Part shown: piece by piece, positions 11,613 to 24,518 of the stretch
Layout of the letters: the number at the start of each line of letters is the position of its first letter
Position numbering within the stretch: position 1 is the stretch's first letter
DNA from: Arctopsyche grandis
Lineage: Eukaryota; Arthropoda; Insecta; Trichoptera; Hydropsychidae
Length of the DNA stretch: 64,000 bases
Assembly (NCBI RefSeq): GCF_051622035.1
Contig: NC_135355.1
Location: 1,302,001 to 1,366,000, forward strand
Reading direction: 5' to 3'
Program-made: the position numbers and the translations under genes
The notes under the pieces: model-generated
What the model was told of the DNA's origin: nothing
What the model saw: the letters and a program-made list of their open reading frames with translations, nothing else
Database searches by the model: none

Positions 11613-14600
11613 TGTGCGATGATAGTATGATTAGATCTTTATACGGCGGCTAGTTGCGAAAAATTTCGCAGCAGGCAATGTTACGACCAACTATGTATCT
11701 TTTGTCAAATACGATTTTGGGATCACGTTGACAAAAATTTCAAACGAATCCCTTAACCCTTTGCCCGCTGTTACTTTCATGGTGATTTTTAAGCGAATTT
11801 GTAAATCGAGCTTTCGACCATACATTTTATTTTATTTTTATTTTAATAAACATATATGTGTCTTCACAGGTTACCTCAATATGACACTGTGGCCAGATAA
11901 TAAATAAATAACACATTTTTTTATAAACATACATACATATAAAATATGGTAAACGGATTATGGCGCAAATTGCGATCGCGCTCACGACAATCGTTACCAC
12001 AAAAATCGGGATTGCGAAATATCTGGCACTTGAGTTCTCGTCAGTACAATATTTCACGTGCGTAGCTTTCGATTAATGGAGTTTTTGGGTGCCAGATGTT
12101 CCGAGATTTTAGTGACGTGCGCGAGATCGCTTTTTGCGGAATAATCACCGAACCATAAAATATATAAAACACGTTTAATTTTATTTAACATTCACATGCT
12201 ACCCAAAAAAATTAAGGAACAAAAATTAAAAACAATAAAAGTTAAAAATATAATATGCATTATAAGATTTATTCTAGTGACCAAATGTCAATTGACGCCT
12301 GACGTAATTTTTTAAATAATGAATCAAGCCTGAAGTATTTTGTCACGATATTCTCGCTACTGGCATTTTTCGCATGACGTCTATAGCGGTCATCCGTGCG
12401 AAAAGGGTTAAGCTTTATATTCAGTTCATTATTTTGAGCCTTTGAATGACAGGATACTACTTTATCGTTTGGCAGACAAGCTACTCGTCGCTAAATTATG
12501 TCTACGAACATCAAATTGCTCTAAACACCGACCGATTTGGTGGCAAAAAGATCGCTATGGCGATGGGCTTCATCGGAACTTAATATTTCACAACTTAACA
12601 AAACTTTAACTTTTGAACTATTTTAAATCAAGAGTTAGGTCAAAAAAGTGCCAATATAAAGGCCAATAAAACAGTATTTATTCCCCCTTGAACAAAATGC
12701 AATTTTATATTTACAATTTAGCAAACCAATATAAGTCGATCTTCGAAATTTTTGTGCAATTTTTTTTTTAATTCTCAAAATGTTCAAAAGTTCTTGCATG
12801 TGGCAGAATCAAAGGTCGTTTTTTAATTTGTTTGTCGTATTTTATACTGTTAGAAATTTTCCTTCGGGCTTTTGATATATCATGTGTAAAAAATATGGTA
12901 TCGTTTCAATAGCTTATTATCTCAGAAAAGAACATTTAAATATAATATGTATATTTATATAGGTACTATACAAGTGTTCTTCTCATATTTATTTATTTAG
13001 TTAACAGACTTATTCTGACTATGAGGTAAAATAAAAAAAAAATGTCAAAAAAGTGCTCAGTTCAATAATGGTCTAAGCCAGATACTTTGTTCGTGAATTG
13101 ATCAATGAATTTGAATGTCAAATTTTTGTAGCTTTAGATTAAAAATTGTATGTACATCGTATTGTACGGTTTAATATTCGAATTGAAATTAATCTATCAT
13201 TATATTCACATATGTCATATAATTTCAGACTTTTACAGTAAAATACATTTAAATTAACGTCACTGTGATTAATAGATTTTTTTTGTAGACATGTATACAG
13301 CTGTGGACATATGTATTAGGCCACTAGTAAAAATGGCTTTAACCAAAAATATTCGGATATTTGAAATGGTCACTACCCGCATCGCATCTTACTAGGAATT
13401 TCTATATTATTTTACCATACCTTTTCTTCCTTGGGTTGTTTATTATTTAAAAAAAATACGAAACTGTCCATTTTACGCAAATCGGCGTTTCGAGAGAATT
13501 GTTTTCGTAGCTAGCTGAAGAAGTGAAAATAATAATATTAAAATTAAAAAAATTCCATATTACATTTTTCTCGAAACACTGATGTGCGTAAAATAGACAA
13601 TTTTGTTTTTTTTTTTTATAATAAGTAACCAAGAAAGAGAAACTAAATTTTAAATAAACAATTGGGGAATCGCTAGTAAGATGCGATACAGGTAGTGTAA
13701 CCATTTTTTTACGAGTGGCCTAATACATTTGTCCACTGCTGTATATTCACGAAATGAGCAATTTTTATTAGCTTATGCATTTTGCTATCTGTTCAATATT
13801 CCTTATAATCTAAATGACCTCAAAAAAAAAAAAAAAAAGGTTGATTTGGTAAATCAAAACGATGATGTATATATGGTTTTTAACTATTATATTTACATTC
13901 ACTACATTTTTGTATCGAAATATATTTTTATGTATTGTATCTTATCGTTTTAAATTACGATGCGCGATTAAAATAATCATGATAGTTACATTGAATACAT
14001 ATGTATGTTTATTATACCTATACATACGGTCTAAAGTCCGCTTTGGACCGCAAGTGGACAGGTATCGATATTTTGTGATATATATGTATGTGTAAAGTCG
14101 GCAAATCAGACATTGAACTCTGACTGGAGTTATTTTATGAAATTTTAATGTGTTTTTGCAGTATCAAGTGGGCCAGCTTTGGGCTGTTGCGGAAGCGTCT
14201 AAAAATGAAACCGGCGGCGGCGAAGGGATAGAAGTTATTAAGAATGAACCCTTCAAAGACTTTCCCCTACTCGGTGAGTGTGATTGAATTCTCGAAATTA
14301 TACATACATACAAGTCGTGGTTGGATACCAAATTTTTGTGCTATATTTGAACAGATGGTTTTATATATTATTTACTGTCTGTTAAAAATTGTGTGTAATC
14401 AATCAATATTTTCTCATGTACGTGTTTTTTATTGTCCTAATTCAGGTGGAAAATATTCTTCCGGCCAGTATACATATAAAATATATCATTTATCTTCAAA
14501 AGTTCCCGCTTTCATCAGATTACTCGCGCCCAAAGGTTCTTTAGAGATTCACGAAGAAGCATGGAATGCTTATCCTTACTGCCGAACAGTACTTACTGTA

Positions 14601-17600
14601 AGTATTCTACGATTTGGTCGGTAGATGTCGAACAGATAACGCTGTTCAGGACCACAGTTGGGATGTGGCGGTTCAAACACGTGCGTTTTCAGTCATGTTG
14701 TTAATTAAGACGATACGTGCGGAGGTTTAGCGACCAACCGCGCGGAGCACAGGTCCAACTGCGACTAACCGTTATACCTCTGCCCCTTTTCATCCCCTTC
14801 TCACAAACAGTGGTAACATACTCTTTCTCAGCCATAGCCCATACATCAGCCTTTCGTTCAATTCCAACCCTACGTATACATATATGTATATAAAAACAGA
14901 CGGCATGTGGCAAGTGCATTGACAAGTATGGAAATCTCAAAATAATATTTATTTTCGTACCAGGAGTATCATATATATGTCACAGTGAAATTATATTTCA
15001 AGTGAAAATATGTTTTCACTGACTTTTCAGTGAAATCATAACCAATTACATTTTCAGGTTTGGTTTTATTAATTTAAGATTAGATTGTGAGGATTGGTAT
15101 TATTTAAGATTGGGTTGTTAGGGTCAAATTTATAGAGTTAAATGTTAAGTTTGATACATTTTCACTGTAACACATACATATATAATATCACTATTCCGTA
15201 TGTGTGTCTGTCTGAGATAACGCTCGCCGCACTATAATAGTCGTTTCAATTCGACATACATATATATGTACGTGACAGCTAACCCACTGCCAAAACGTAT
15301 ATATGAATACAATAACAAAAGAAAAAAACTTCTATATATACTGATCGCTACTAATGTTTCCGCTTGGCAGAGAATTTACCGCCATCTATTGAAAGTTTAT
15401 TTAATATGTTTCTATCGGTGTTTTATATTGTTTATATGTAGGTAGGTAGGTAGTTTTTACCATTTTAAACAATTAAATATAATTAAGTATTTGAAAAAAA
15501 TTCGACCGTGTGGGGATCAAAACACATGACCGACGACACATTTCTTTTAATTTTTTTTTATTTAATAACATAATATGCCAACACTCACGGGATGATATGT
15601 CATCGGGTACAACACTATTATGCTATTTTTATTATTTTTCATGTAGCATAAATTTATGTATATGTATAGCTATTTAGGCTGTATAAAAATAAAATATATT
15701 GCCGGCATGACATTTAACACCAGAAAACCCTTGGAAATTCACTTAATGACAGCATTGAATTACGACCGTATCGTTTAAGATGCCAATTGAATTTGACGGG
15801 CTGTTATTGATTTTATTATGCTTAATTCTATTTTTATTTTTAGAATCCCGGTTACATGAAAGAAAATTTCGTTATTTGCATTGAATCCTTACACGTAGAC
15901 GACACTGGCGATCAAGATAATGTGAGTATTTCTTTTCACTCGCATACGAATCATCGTGCTTCACTGAAATATGTACATATGTATAATAAATGAATTCGCA
16001 TTTAAAGGTACATGAATTGCCGCCAGAGAAACTAAAAAACCGAGAAGTAGTTTACATAGATATAGCTAATGACCCAATACCTTCAAGCGACTACAAGCCG
16101 GACTTGGATCCTACTACTTTTAAGTCTGTGAAAACCGGCCGCGGACCATTCACCGGAAACAAATGGTGGATGAATCAGAAGCCCGTAATGACTTGTTATA
16201 AACTCGTTACTGTAGAATTCAAATGGTTCGGTTTACAGGTAATTGAGGCTTTTTTTTATTATTATTTGTTGAATTCATAATCCATTGCTGCCAAACGACA
16301 GTATATCGCTGTTTGCAGCTCGGCCCAAAACTGCCAAATGCATCGGTTGATGATGTCACGAATGTGAATAGAACGACAATTTTTTAAATTACTGTAGCGG
16401 ATTTAAAAAGAAAAAACAAAATCATTTACCGCTTGAATTATTCGTACATTCACAAGATTAAAAGAAATATATTAATATTACCAATCCTTGTAAACGCAAT
16501 GAAATATAGAACTGGCTCAATGGATTCATAATAGCTCGAGATAAAAAATGTGTAAGAAGAAAAGTATATTTTGGCTTGAAATTCACTAGATAATTAATTA
16601 TAATTATTTTAAAGCGATAAAAAATCATAATCGATAGGAAAAACATCTGACTATTGATTCCGATGCTCACTTTTGGGACAGCAATACTATATTTTGCGTT
16701 AAAGACTGCACAAGCAAAAAATCTGTAAAAATTGTGCATTTCTTTGTCAAATTGAAAAGCATTGTCATATTCGAATTCAGTGGGTCTAACTTGGTAAAGA
16801 TTTATAAGTATCCACTATTATTTATTTATAAATGCTGAAAAAACCAAATGGAGCTTAACTATACGTAAATTTATTGTTAATTAAAAAAGAAAGGTTTTCT
16901 TTTAGATATTAAAAGCGATTTCGGTGTTTAATAATAGTGTTACAACAAATCGGCGATTTATCTGGCAGTTTTGGACAGAGACCTTTAAAATGTCTCGGTA
17001 AACAATGCATTTATATATATATATATTTATTCTTATTTATTATTGAACGTTTCGATGTGTTTCAGAATAAAGTAGAAAATTTCATCTTGAAATCGGAGAG
17101 ACGGTTATTCACTTCATTCCACAGGTAATTTTTTATACGTTTTTTTCTGATTGAAACAAAAATACGTTTTTTTTTACATACTTCCTTTACAAAGTTTCAC
17201 TTACGATTATAATTCAGGAAAAAGTTTGCCTCTTATCCGATCGTTTTCATACTTTGCCATATTGCTCATTTTGGTCATCAATATAAGTAAATGGATCCTC
17301 CGCCATTACGATAGAGATAAAATATCGTTTCAAGATTGAAAATTTTTAATCTCGGTGACGTCTCGTAGTCATTAATTTTATACATAGATGGCGGTAGTAA
17401 AATAAAATTATTGGTATTTTTATTCAAAATAATAGTTTTATATACAAATTATAGAAGAGGTATGTTTTTGAAAAACTTTTTTTTATATAATTAATATTGT
17501 TGTTGTTTCATTTCAGGCAAGTTGTGTGTTGGTTAGATAAGTGGCACGGCTTAACAATGGCGGACATTCGGGCCATCGAAGACAAAACTAAAGAAGACTT

Positions 17601-17655
17601 GGACAAGTTAAGAAAGCAGGGTGAAGTGCGTGGTATGAGAGCCGACGGAGAATAG
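10526..17655 (+). CDS. vib: Class I phosphatidylinositol transfer protein (vibrator/PITPNA type), first exon not found
   Basis: The product moves phosphatidylinositol and phosphatidylcholine between membranes in the cytosol; fly vibrator acts in cytokinesis. Exons visible: 10526-10556, 14162-14273, 14446-14597, 15844-15921, 16008-16238, 17066-17124, 17517-17655, all with GT-AG introns and agreeing phases. They encode 266 residues from [10 protein letters not shown] to a TAG stop. Family landmarks are [47 protein letters not shown], the TGRGP loop, [25 protein letters not shown] and [11 protein letters not shown]. Family members are about 270 residues, so only the first five or six codons (family form M-x-x-K-E-F/Y) are missing. 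The first visible exon is 31 nt and must receive a two-base remainder. The upstream exon is probably hidden in repeats or outside the window. The C-terminus is short, as in class I proteins, with no FFAT or DDHD region. Confidence 0.95.
10908..11191. mobile_element. Harbinger-like miniature element with TTA duplication
   Basis: Termini are GGGTGAAAACACACAGCGGT and ACCGCTGTGTGTTTTCGCCC, complementary with one mismatch. They are flanked by TTA at 10905-10907 and 11192-11194. A 3-bp TTA target and GGG ends fit PIF/Harbinger. Length is 284 bp with no coding capacity. It lies in vib intron 2, inside the loop of the larger inverted repeat. Confidence 0.85.
11757..12407. mobile_element. piggyBac-like miniature element (copy a) with a nested repeat
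   Basis: Starts CCCTTTGCCCGCTG after TTAA (11753-11756) and ends GCGAAAAGGG before TTAA (12408-12411). The interior words AAATCGAGCTTTCGACC match the copies at 37636, 41875, 42453 and 55867. A different repeat ending ATAATCACCGAACC (about 11935-12165) is inserted within it. The most diverged copy of its family. Located in vib intron 2. Confidence 0.7.
12412..13297. other. vib intron 2, no feature recognised
   Basis: AT-rich intronic sequence between a piggyBac-like element and a Tc1-like element. I see no conserved ORF, tandem repeat or RNA gene. Confidence 0.4.
13298..13741. mobile_element. Tc1/mariner-like foldback miniature element
   Basis: Termini are CAGCTGTGGACATATGTATTA and the complement of CAGCAGTGGACAAATGTATTA, flanked by TA on both sides (13296-13297 and 13742-13743). 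Inverted similarity runs deep: TCGCATCTTACTAG recurs inverted as CTAGTAAGATGCGA, and an inner segment around TTTTACGCA also pairs. Length is 444 bp and there is no transposase. It lies in vib intron 2. Confidence 0.85.
14978..15172. mobile_element. Short inverted-repeat element (GTGACAGTGAAA family)
   Basis: The left end GTCACAGTGAAATTATATTT pairs with the right end TTTTCACTGTAACAC. The internal text TTTCAAGTGAAAATAT and AAGATTGGGTTGTTAGGGTC is shared with the larger copy at 60831-61601 and in part with 57440-57530. In vib intron 4. Confidence 0.6.
15182..15475 (+). repeat. Dispersed repeat shared with 34090-34780
   Basis: Shared words are GAGATAACGCTCGCCG, TATAATAGTCGTTTC, ACTTCTATATATACTG, CCGCCATCTATTGAAA-like text and GTTTATATGTAGGTAGG. 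The distant copy is interrupted by a younger insertion at 34189-34564. No coding capacity. Confidence 0.65.
16385..16840. repeat. Dispersed repeat (family R16), copy in vib intron 6
   Basis: Contains AACATCTGACTATTGATTCC, ACAGCAATACTA and CATATTCGAATTCAGTGGGTC, shared with 29835-30200 and 40480-40960. The element terminus is unclear. No ORF of note. Confidence 0.6.
17165..17400 (+). repeat. Family R3 repeat in vib intron 7
   Basis: Nearly the same text as 4010-4260 (CTTATCCGATCGTTTTCATA, ATGGATCCTCCGCCATTACG, ATAGATGGCGGTAGTAA). It starts about 40 bp after the splice donor of the exon at 17066-17124 and fills most of that intron. Confidence 0.65.
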
Positions 17656-17659
17656 ACAA

Positions 17660-17694
17660 AATAAAATTCCACTCCAGTTACCATAGCTAATAAA
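17660..17694 (+). promoter_or_regulatory. Candidate polyadenylation signals of vib
   Basis: AATAAA occurs at 17660-17665, five bases after the vib stop codon, and again at 17689-17694. The first is unusually close to the stop. Use of either is inferred. A longer 3' UTR further downstream is possible. Confidence 0.4.
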
Positions 17695-17889
17695 TATTAG
17701 GAAGTTTAAGAAGTTAAAAAGTTGAAGAGGGAAATATCTTTAGGTCATCCTCTGAGAGTAATTGTCGCAGACAAAAAAATAAATAAATAAAAATAATTTT
17801 GTTGATAATATTAAAAATATTCCAATTTGTTGTATTTGATGTGTGCATGGTATCATAATGGCGGTAAAAAGAATAAACATTACATACAA

Positions 17890-17890
<1 letters not shown>

Positions 17891-17966
<76 letters not shown>
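17891..17966. repeat. TA dinucleotide microsatellite
   Basis: 38 uninterrupted TA units downstream of vib. Tyr-Ile repeat ORFs read through it on both strands are artefacts. Confidence 0.98.
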
Positions 17967-17971
<5 letters not shown>

Positions 17972-19463
17972 TATTAACATACTTTTATTTTTATTATTAT
18001 TTTGAAAATCGAGGCTTTTTCAATCAACTGAAAATATGTCGTACCACATTTCACTTTGACTGTTTAAGAATTTTAAGCTGATTAATCTCAATTTCTAAAA
18101 CTTGTATAGTCAGTCAATCAATTAAAATAAATATGTAAATCAAGAGTAGCGTTTATTATCTACTCTGTATATACATATATATTAACAATTTCACTTGACA
18201 GATATCGTGATATGTATATGTTAGTACATAATAATAATTGCTTTATAACAAGTGTATATAATTATGCATATAATTTATACGGATATAAAAGAAGCCTATC
18301 CTTTTTATAATTGTTTAAAAAAAATACACATATTATATGCTTTTATAGTATATTCATAGGTCAATTATATTTGGATATAAAATTTATATTTTATCTATCA
18401 TTAAAAAAATCAATATTTTTTTAAATATTCTTGGCCATGAAGCATGCTCATTGATGTTGGTTGATGCGCAATCTAAGTAATGATAGAGTGTACGTATGTT
18501 TGATTGTGACAGGGATATCTAAGCGTCGCTGAATCATTTGCTAAAGCCTCGCGAAAGCTGATGTTGTTAAAAATTGAAAATGGTCATCTTCGGAGTTCCG
18601 AAACGGATTATCATTATACGACTCTCTGTTTTCACGTGGTTTTTCAACTCGATTCTTTTAGTTTGGCGGCGTTTAGCGGTGACATTCAAAAGTATACTTT
18701 ATATAAGTTTATAATATTTTATTTATATCAAATATTAACACATATTTTTAATAGATATTTATTTGCAGTATGAATTTTTTTTTATATCTTATGATGTCAA
18801 AGGTGTGTTCTAAATATGTGTATGTTTTTTTTTTTTTGTTTTTTCTTTATATAAACGATTGATTATTTCATTTCCTAATTGTTATATTCAGCTATTATAC
18901 AGTATTGTTATATTCGGCTATTATACAGTATTAGAAATTGTTGAACGTCTATTTTTCATTTATTATTTTGTGGATATTGTGAAATTGATGGTCATGGAAG
19001 AAATAAAATTCAATTCACACAACTACACGCTGCTTTTACTCAATGAAAAATCATCTGTTCCGTCACAATTGACCGTTTGGAATGCTCTCCGTTGGTGCAA
19101 ATGACCAGAAATGTCAATTTTTATAATAAAATCGTTAGGTATGTTCTAATGCCTTGCCGTTTGTTCGAATTAATCGTTGTTTTTCATATCGTTTTTATAT
19201 ATTTAAATTATTTTGCTCACTTAACTTAATGTTAAATACTTTATACGATATTATTTCCAATATTTTCCTTAAATATACGTATAAAATCGTTAGGTCAAAT
19301 TGTGTAATATAAATAAATTGCTTTTTATATTTAAATAGTATGAAGATTTGTGTACTCGGCATCACTCGATACTGTACTCTATCGTTCAAGTAATCAATCT
19401 GATCTGATGATACAAGGAGTGATATCACGTACTCAAGTCGTCGCTTATTGTATTTTCCTTTTT
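17967..19463. other. Intergenic sequence, no gene recognised
   Basis: Very AT-rich DNA downstream of vib. Short ORFs here lack any family motif, and their composition follows the AT bias. It could be vib 3' UTR in part. Confidence 0.4.
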
Positions 19464-20003
19464 TATAGGTTGTGACTATTTGCAGGTACTATATATGCAA
19501 ATTATTGGCTATTTGCAGGTACTATATCTGCGAATGATTGGCTATTTGCAGATACTATATCTGCGACAGGCGCAAAGCCTTTTGCGCATGCGCATGAACT
19601 GTCACTGTCAGCGTGTTTACTGTTAAAATTTTGTTTTAAATCTCTTAAAATTTAATTAGAACTCGTAAAGTGACGTAGAGTAAAAAATATAATCCAAATA
19701 GTTAATATTATTAATTGTTAGAAAATTATTATCACATACAATGTATAATACCTACATACAAATACAAACCGTGAACTAGCTAAATTATATATGTAAATCT
19801 ATTATAATAACGTGCGAAATTTATTTGCCTCATGTATAATGAACGATTGATTAAACAAGTCTAGCATACATTAAATGTAAGAAATTATAATCGGATTATA
19901 AGTTCACGCGCATGCGCACATGGCTTTGCGCCTGTCACATATATAGTACCTACAAATAGCCAATAATTCGCAGATATAGTTCCTGCAAATAGCCACAACC
20001 TTT
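19464..20003. mobile_element. Inverted-repeat element with internal tandem repeats
   Basis: The left end GGTTGTGACTATTTGCAGGT pairs with the right end TCCTGCAAATAGCCACAACC. Next to the left end a roughly 30-bp unit (TTGGCTATTTGCAGGTACTA and variants) is repeated three times. The right arm holds the inverse with ATATATAGTACCTACAAATA. Both arms carry a GCGCATGCGCA block next to GGCGCAAAGCC-like text. The flanks are T-rich, so the duplication is ambiguous. No ORF. Confidence 0.75.
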
Positions 20004-21838
20004 TTTTTATATACATATATATATATATACTGCTTGTATTTTTTTGTTTGTTTTGATCAGCACGGAATAACTACGAGGCGATTGTATGTAATAAATTATA
20101 TTATAATAGATAATATACGTTTTAGTTATTCGTTCACTGAATACGAAAGTTGTGCAAACATTTTAAAGTGGCCAATGACGTAGAGATTTGTCTGTCGTAG
20201 CCGTTTCTCACTTGTAATGTAGCCATTTAGATGTGTTTCGTCGCCAGTATACGATTGTAAACTTGCATTCTACAAAAGATTTGTCGACATTAGCATCCGA
20301 CTACAACGAGTATCGTAAGTGGAGACCCTACAAGAGACATGCCGACAAATCTGTCCGTCGATTGCCCACCTTTAGAGTACATACGTACGTCTGTCGCAAA
20401 TATTAATTGTACATATTCACCGTAACGAACACTTCGGGTCGATATAGTCGGCTTGAATTATTCACTGCATAAACACAAATAATATAATAGGTTTCTCTGT
20501 ATCGTTCGTTATAAATGGCTTCCAAGCGAGAGAGAGAATCGTGTAGTTTGAGAGCGAAGTGTAATTTTTAGAACGGCGGAATCTTTATTAGGGCAATGTA
20601 CATATGTACACGATAGGCGCACTTGATTTCCATTGATGTTACATTTAATTAACGAAGCAATTAATAAATAAATCAGTTAAATGTTGAGATTGATGTAAAA
20701 TTTCCCGATATTGTTTATATCGTGCCTAGTTCTCTGTTGATAATGCACAAATTTGAGAACTTGTTTCACGTTGAAATGTGAATTGAATACTCCTTTTAAT
20801 ATATGTGTGTGTCTAGCGAATCTAAAATGTTCGATATAAAGTCGTTTTCAATACGCATACCTTGTAATTTGCAATAATAATAACATTTTCAGTTGATTAT
20901 TGTTAAAAACAAAAAAAAAAGTTATGCTTAGATTGATGTATAATAAATCAAAGAGGAAATTTCACACGTGTATATAAATATATCGAAGCAAGTTACATTA
21001 GTAGAAACGTGTAAATTTAGACTTCGTAAGGATAATCAGATATATCCGATTGAAGAGAATATAAAAAAAATTATTTTCATCTACATATTTTGAATATATA
21101 TAAGAAACTTAGATGAAAATGTGAATGTATGTTGTTAATATATTGTTATTATATAGATTTATTTATTTAAAATTAAGACACTGTTGAGTAGACTGTTGAT
21201 ATAAAGTTTAAAAAAAAAAGGTGTAAATGATTTTTGTACTTACTTTTCTTTTGTGCATTACTTTCCATCTTTCAATTGTATAAAACGTATATTTATTAAA
21301 AATATATTTATTAGTGGGAACATTGCATTGTACTTTTGATTGATTATCGATATTTGTATTTTCAAACATTATCGACTATTTCAATGTTGATTCCAGTTAT
21401 TATGTTATACGTACGTATATGTGTGTACACGTATATATTTCTTAAAATATTGTGATGTATAGATTATCCTATTGACACAGTATTAAAAAGAGCAATAATA
21501 AACTGAGGCAAGTATTTTCGAATTTATAACCCTATACCACATTTAACACTTAACCGAGGAAATCCTGAAGTATCATTCTATATTAACTGATTATAATACA
21601 AAGGTAAAACATAGAAATACAAATTTAAACATGTAATACAATACAATTGAAAACGGTCAACTTCAATTTGCAAGCAAATTTTTTGAAAATGACGTTTGCA
21701 CGATTGGATTTTTTACGTATGTGAATGATTGTGAAGTGCCAAAAAAATAAGAATAAGTTTTTATTTTAAAGCTACCCTAGGAACGATATGGGTTATGGCC
21801 TGGTAAATGAGAATTATTATCGTTTTGTGTTCAAAACC
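20004..21838. other. Intergenic sequence, no gene recognised
   Basis: No protein-like ORF. Around 20163-20385 the words AGATTTGTCTGTCG and CGACAAATCTGTCCGTCGA are inverted relative to each other, which hints at another decayed inverted-repeat element. Otherwise AT-rich. Confidence 0.4.
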
Positions 21839-21846
21839 CTATGGTA

Positions 21847-24518
21847 CAGTGGCGGACGGTGGGTGTTAATACCGGGTGTGCTGTGTATGCCGTAGGGCAT
21901 AGGGTATAAAATTAGCAATTAAAAAAAAATACTCGTTTTGCATTACAAAAATGTTTAATTTATTAGTTATTTATACATAAGTTCAATGCGACGTTTCTGA
22001 GACATAAACTTTTCAATCACGTCTGCATAGAATGTGTCTTTCTGTTTTAATTCCACCAATAACTTTTTTTCTATTGAAATTAAGCTAAGGCCACATAATC
22101 TATCTTGACCTTGCGTACCTCTATAGCAAGTTTTTATTCTTTTCAGCGCCGAAAAAGAACGTTCTGCTGAAGCTGTACTGCTTGGTATCGTTAATATTAA
22201 TTCTCCCAGCATAAACACCTCTTTAAAACCAGATTCGAGGTTATTTTTTGTCATGAATTGTATTAATTCATGAACAGGTTTCTCTGAAAATTCAGAGCTG
22301 GAATATAGCACAATGAGTTCGTTTTTCAATCGAATATAATCAAACAGTGATCCATAAAAATCTTTTAATTTATTAATTAAAACATTTGGAAAATTTTCTT
22401 TATATTCGTCATATTTATCATTACAAAGAAGGTGAAAATATTCTAATTTGGAAAGTGAAGAATATCTACATTCGACTTGTGCGATTATGCTATCAACTAT
22501 TTTGAAATATAATTGACGAAATGAAGTTTTATCTTCTACTTCTGAATAATTTTTTAATCTTTGTGGCCTACGATCATGATCATCATTTTTTTCATTTAAA
22601 TAATTATTCCATAACATTTCAAAATTATTATCCCTTTCGTATTTCAGTTGCTGCAAAACATCATTAATTTTTTTACAACAATATAAAACGTCCGAAGATT
22701 TAGATTGAAGAATGTTATACAAAACATCAGTTATTCCAAACAGTTTTGAAAAAATTTGAAGAAGTTTAATTGTTTGAAAATCCTCTAAAAAGCCTAAAAA
22801 CCCTCGTGCTTTTATAACAGTATCTGTGTCCCATAATTCACAATTTTCTATAACATGTCGAAAAAAATCTGTAAATTGACTTCTGTATTGTTGTACTGTG
22901 CTACTTAAACGAGATGTAAAATTCCACCTTGTGGGTGAATACTCTTTTGGAAGATTTTGAAAAGTATGTAGACAATCCATTTAAAGTTTGAAAAAATGAT
23001 TTACTTTCTTTAATATCAGAAAGACCTTGCTGCAATACTAAATTCAATACATGAGCATAACAGTGTGTAAAAAGAGCAAAAGGATAAGCATTGAGGACTT
23101 TGGATTGCAAACCATTTACGTGTCCACTCATTACACTTGCTCCATCATAAGTCTGTCCAACCAATTTGTCTTGAATTTTAAATTCTTCAACTATGTTCAC
23201 CACGTGACGGAATAGACCATTAGATGTTTTATCAGCACTAACGTCTGTAAAACTAATAAACCGTTCATGTACATTGCCTTTACATACAAAACGTAAAACT
23301 GTTGAGAGCTGTGATTTTGTCATTATATCTGAAGTTTCATCGAGAATAATAGCAACAAAACTTGCTGACTCTACTTCATTTTTTATATGAACTTTAATAA
23401 CATGAGCGATTGCTTCGATTATGTCATTTTGTATACTTGGAGAAGTACCACGAAAGGTAGTAGCAGTATTTAAATGAGTATCTAAAACAGAATCATATTC
23501 TCGAAGAGCATTTAGATATTCAATGTAATTGCCTTTGTTTACGGAATTACATGACTCGTCGTGACCTCGCAGGGACAGTTCTTGTTTTCCTAGATAGATT
23601 ATTGCGTTAATAATTCGTTTTAAAACATCTCTATTTTTATTTACTTGTTCATTATGTCGACTTATTTCGGCTTTACGTTGACTGTCAATTAATACGTCGA
23701 TTCGTTGTTTGCCAAACATTTGTATGGAAAGAAATGATTGAACGTGTGCCTGCGATCCTTCGTGTTTCTTCAGTGCTGCTGTCAAATGGTTGAGATCAGC
23801 AAATCCTTCTTTGTTCCACACATTAATATCTTTGGAGAACAATAAACATGGCCAGCAGAAAAGTTTGGATCGAATTTCACAGCCTGTAATCCATTCGAAT
23901 TTTTTATAATTTGAAACGCAAAAATGTCTAGTGTAAACTTTTGTTTTTTCTTTATGCAAACTGGATAAATTTGGAAGAGACGGACACGGTTTCCCATCTT
24001 TAATTATTTTTAATTTTATCTCAAAACTTCTATTTGAAAACGGAATAGTTAAAATGTCTTGAACACTGTTAGCCATTATTAGTTATTAGAGGTAATAATA
24101 TGACCATAAAAATACGAATGTGCGAAAAAGTACGAGACCACGTGCCGCATCGCATTGGTCAATTGCCGACTGTTGCGCGGTGCTCTGAAGTCGTAGCACA
24201 CCGTACGTCTTAATATCGCGAACAAACCTATACAAGCGAATATCCGCCTGCACACTCCAACCAAACCCACCAATTTGCTGCACGGCATAGGTATTCTCTC
24301 GTCGCGGCGCACAAACTACATCTAACATCACACAACACGCTGCAGACTGCACACCACACCATACACCATACATTTAGCGCACGCGGTAAATACACCATAC
24401 ACATCAATGCCTGTTTATTCAACAACACATTATTTTGTATTAAAATACTACTTTATGTGGTCTTTGGTTTTCACGGGTGTGCGCCGCACACCTAGCACAC
24501 ACCCAATATACGCCACTG
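21847..24518 (-). mobile_element. Nearly complete hAT transposon (ZMYM1/DUF4371 type)
   Basis: Termini are CAGTGGCGGACGGTGGGTG and CACCCAATATACGCCACTG, imperfect inverted repeats starting CAGTG as in many hAT elements. A perfect 8-bp duplication, CTATGGTA, flanks it (21839-21846 and 24519-24526), so the boundaries are certain. It contains one transposase gene on the minus strand, broken by one frameshift. The 2,672-bp length and intact ends suggest fairly recent insertion, between vib and Sas-4. Confidence 0.95.
21967..24076 (-). pseudogene. hAT transposase, ZMYM1-like, with one frameshift
   Basis: It reads from ATG at 24076. The first frame (391 codons, to 22901) holds a TTF-type zinc finger region (about residues 40-140, with FCWPCLLFS and HEGSQAH) and the DUF4371 catalytic start (ILDETSDIMTKSQL, GQTYDGASVMSG, HCYAHVLNLV). 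The second frame (22980-21967) carries TRW and ends with the hAT dimerisation segment (SSTASAERSFSALKRIKT). The frames overlap at 22901-22980. The homology switches between SKSSKR and SPTRW, so a single small indel near 22930-22965 explains the break. Together they approximate a 700-residue transposase of normal length. Catalytic-region motifs look intact apart from the shift. Short ORFs at 24079-24428 upstream are untranslated leader of the element. Confidence 0.9.

Noticed and set aside
17714-18081. Tyr-Ile repeat ORFs on both strands
   Set aside because: They are translations of the TA microsatellite at 17891-17966.
24079-24428. Three overlapping minus-strand ORFs upstream of the hAT transposase
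   Set aside because: Inside the hAT element between the terminal repeat and the transposase ATG; Cys/Val-rich with no homology.
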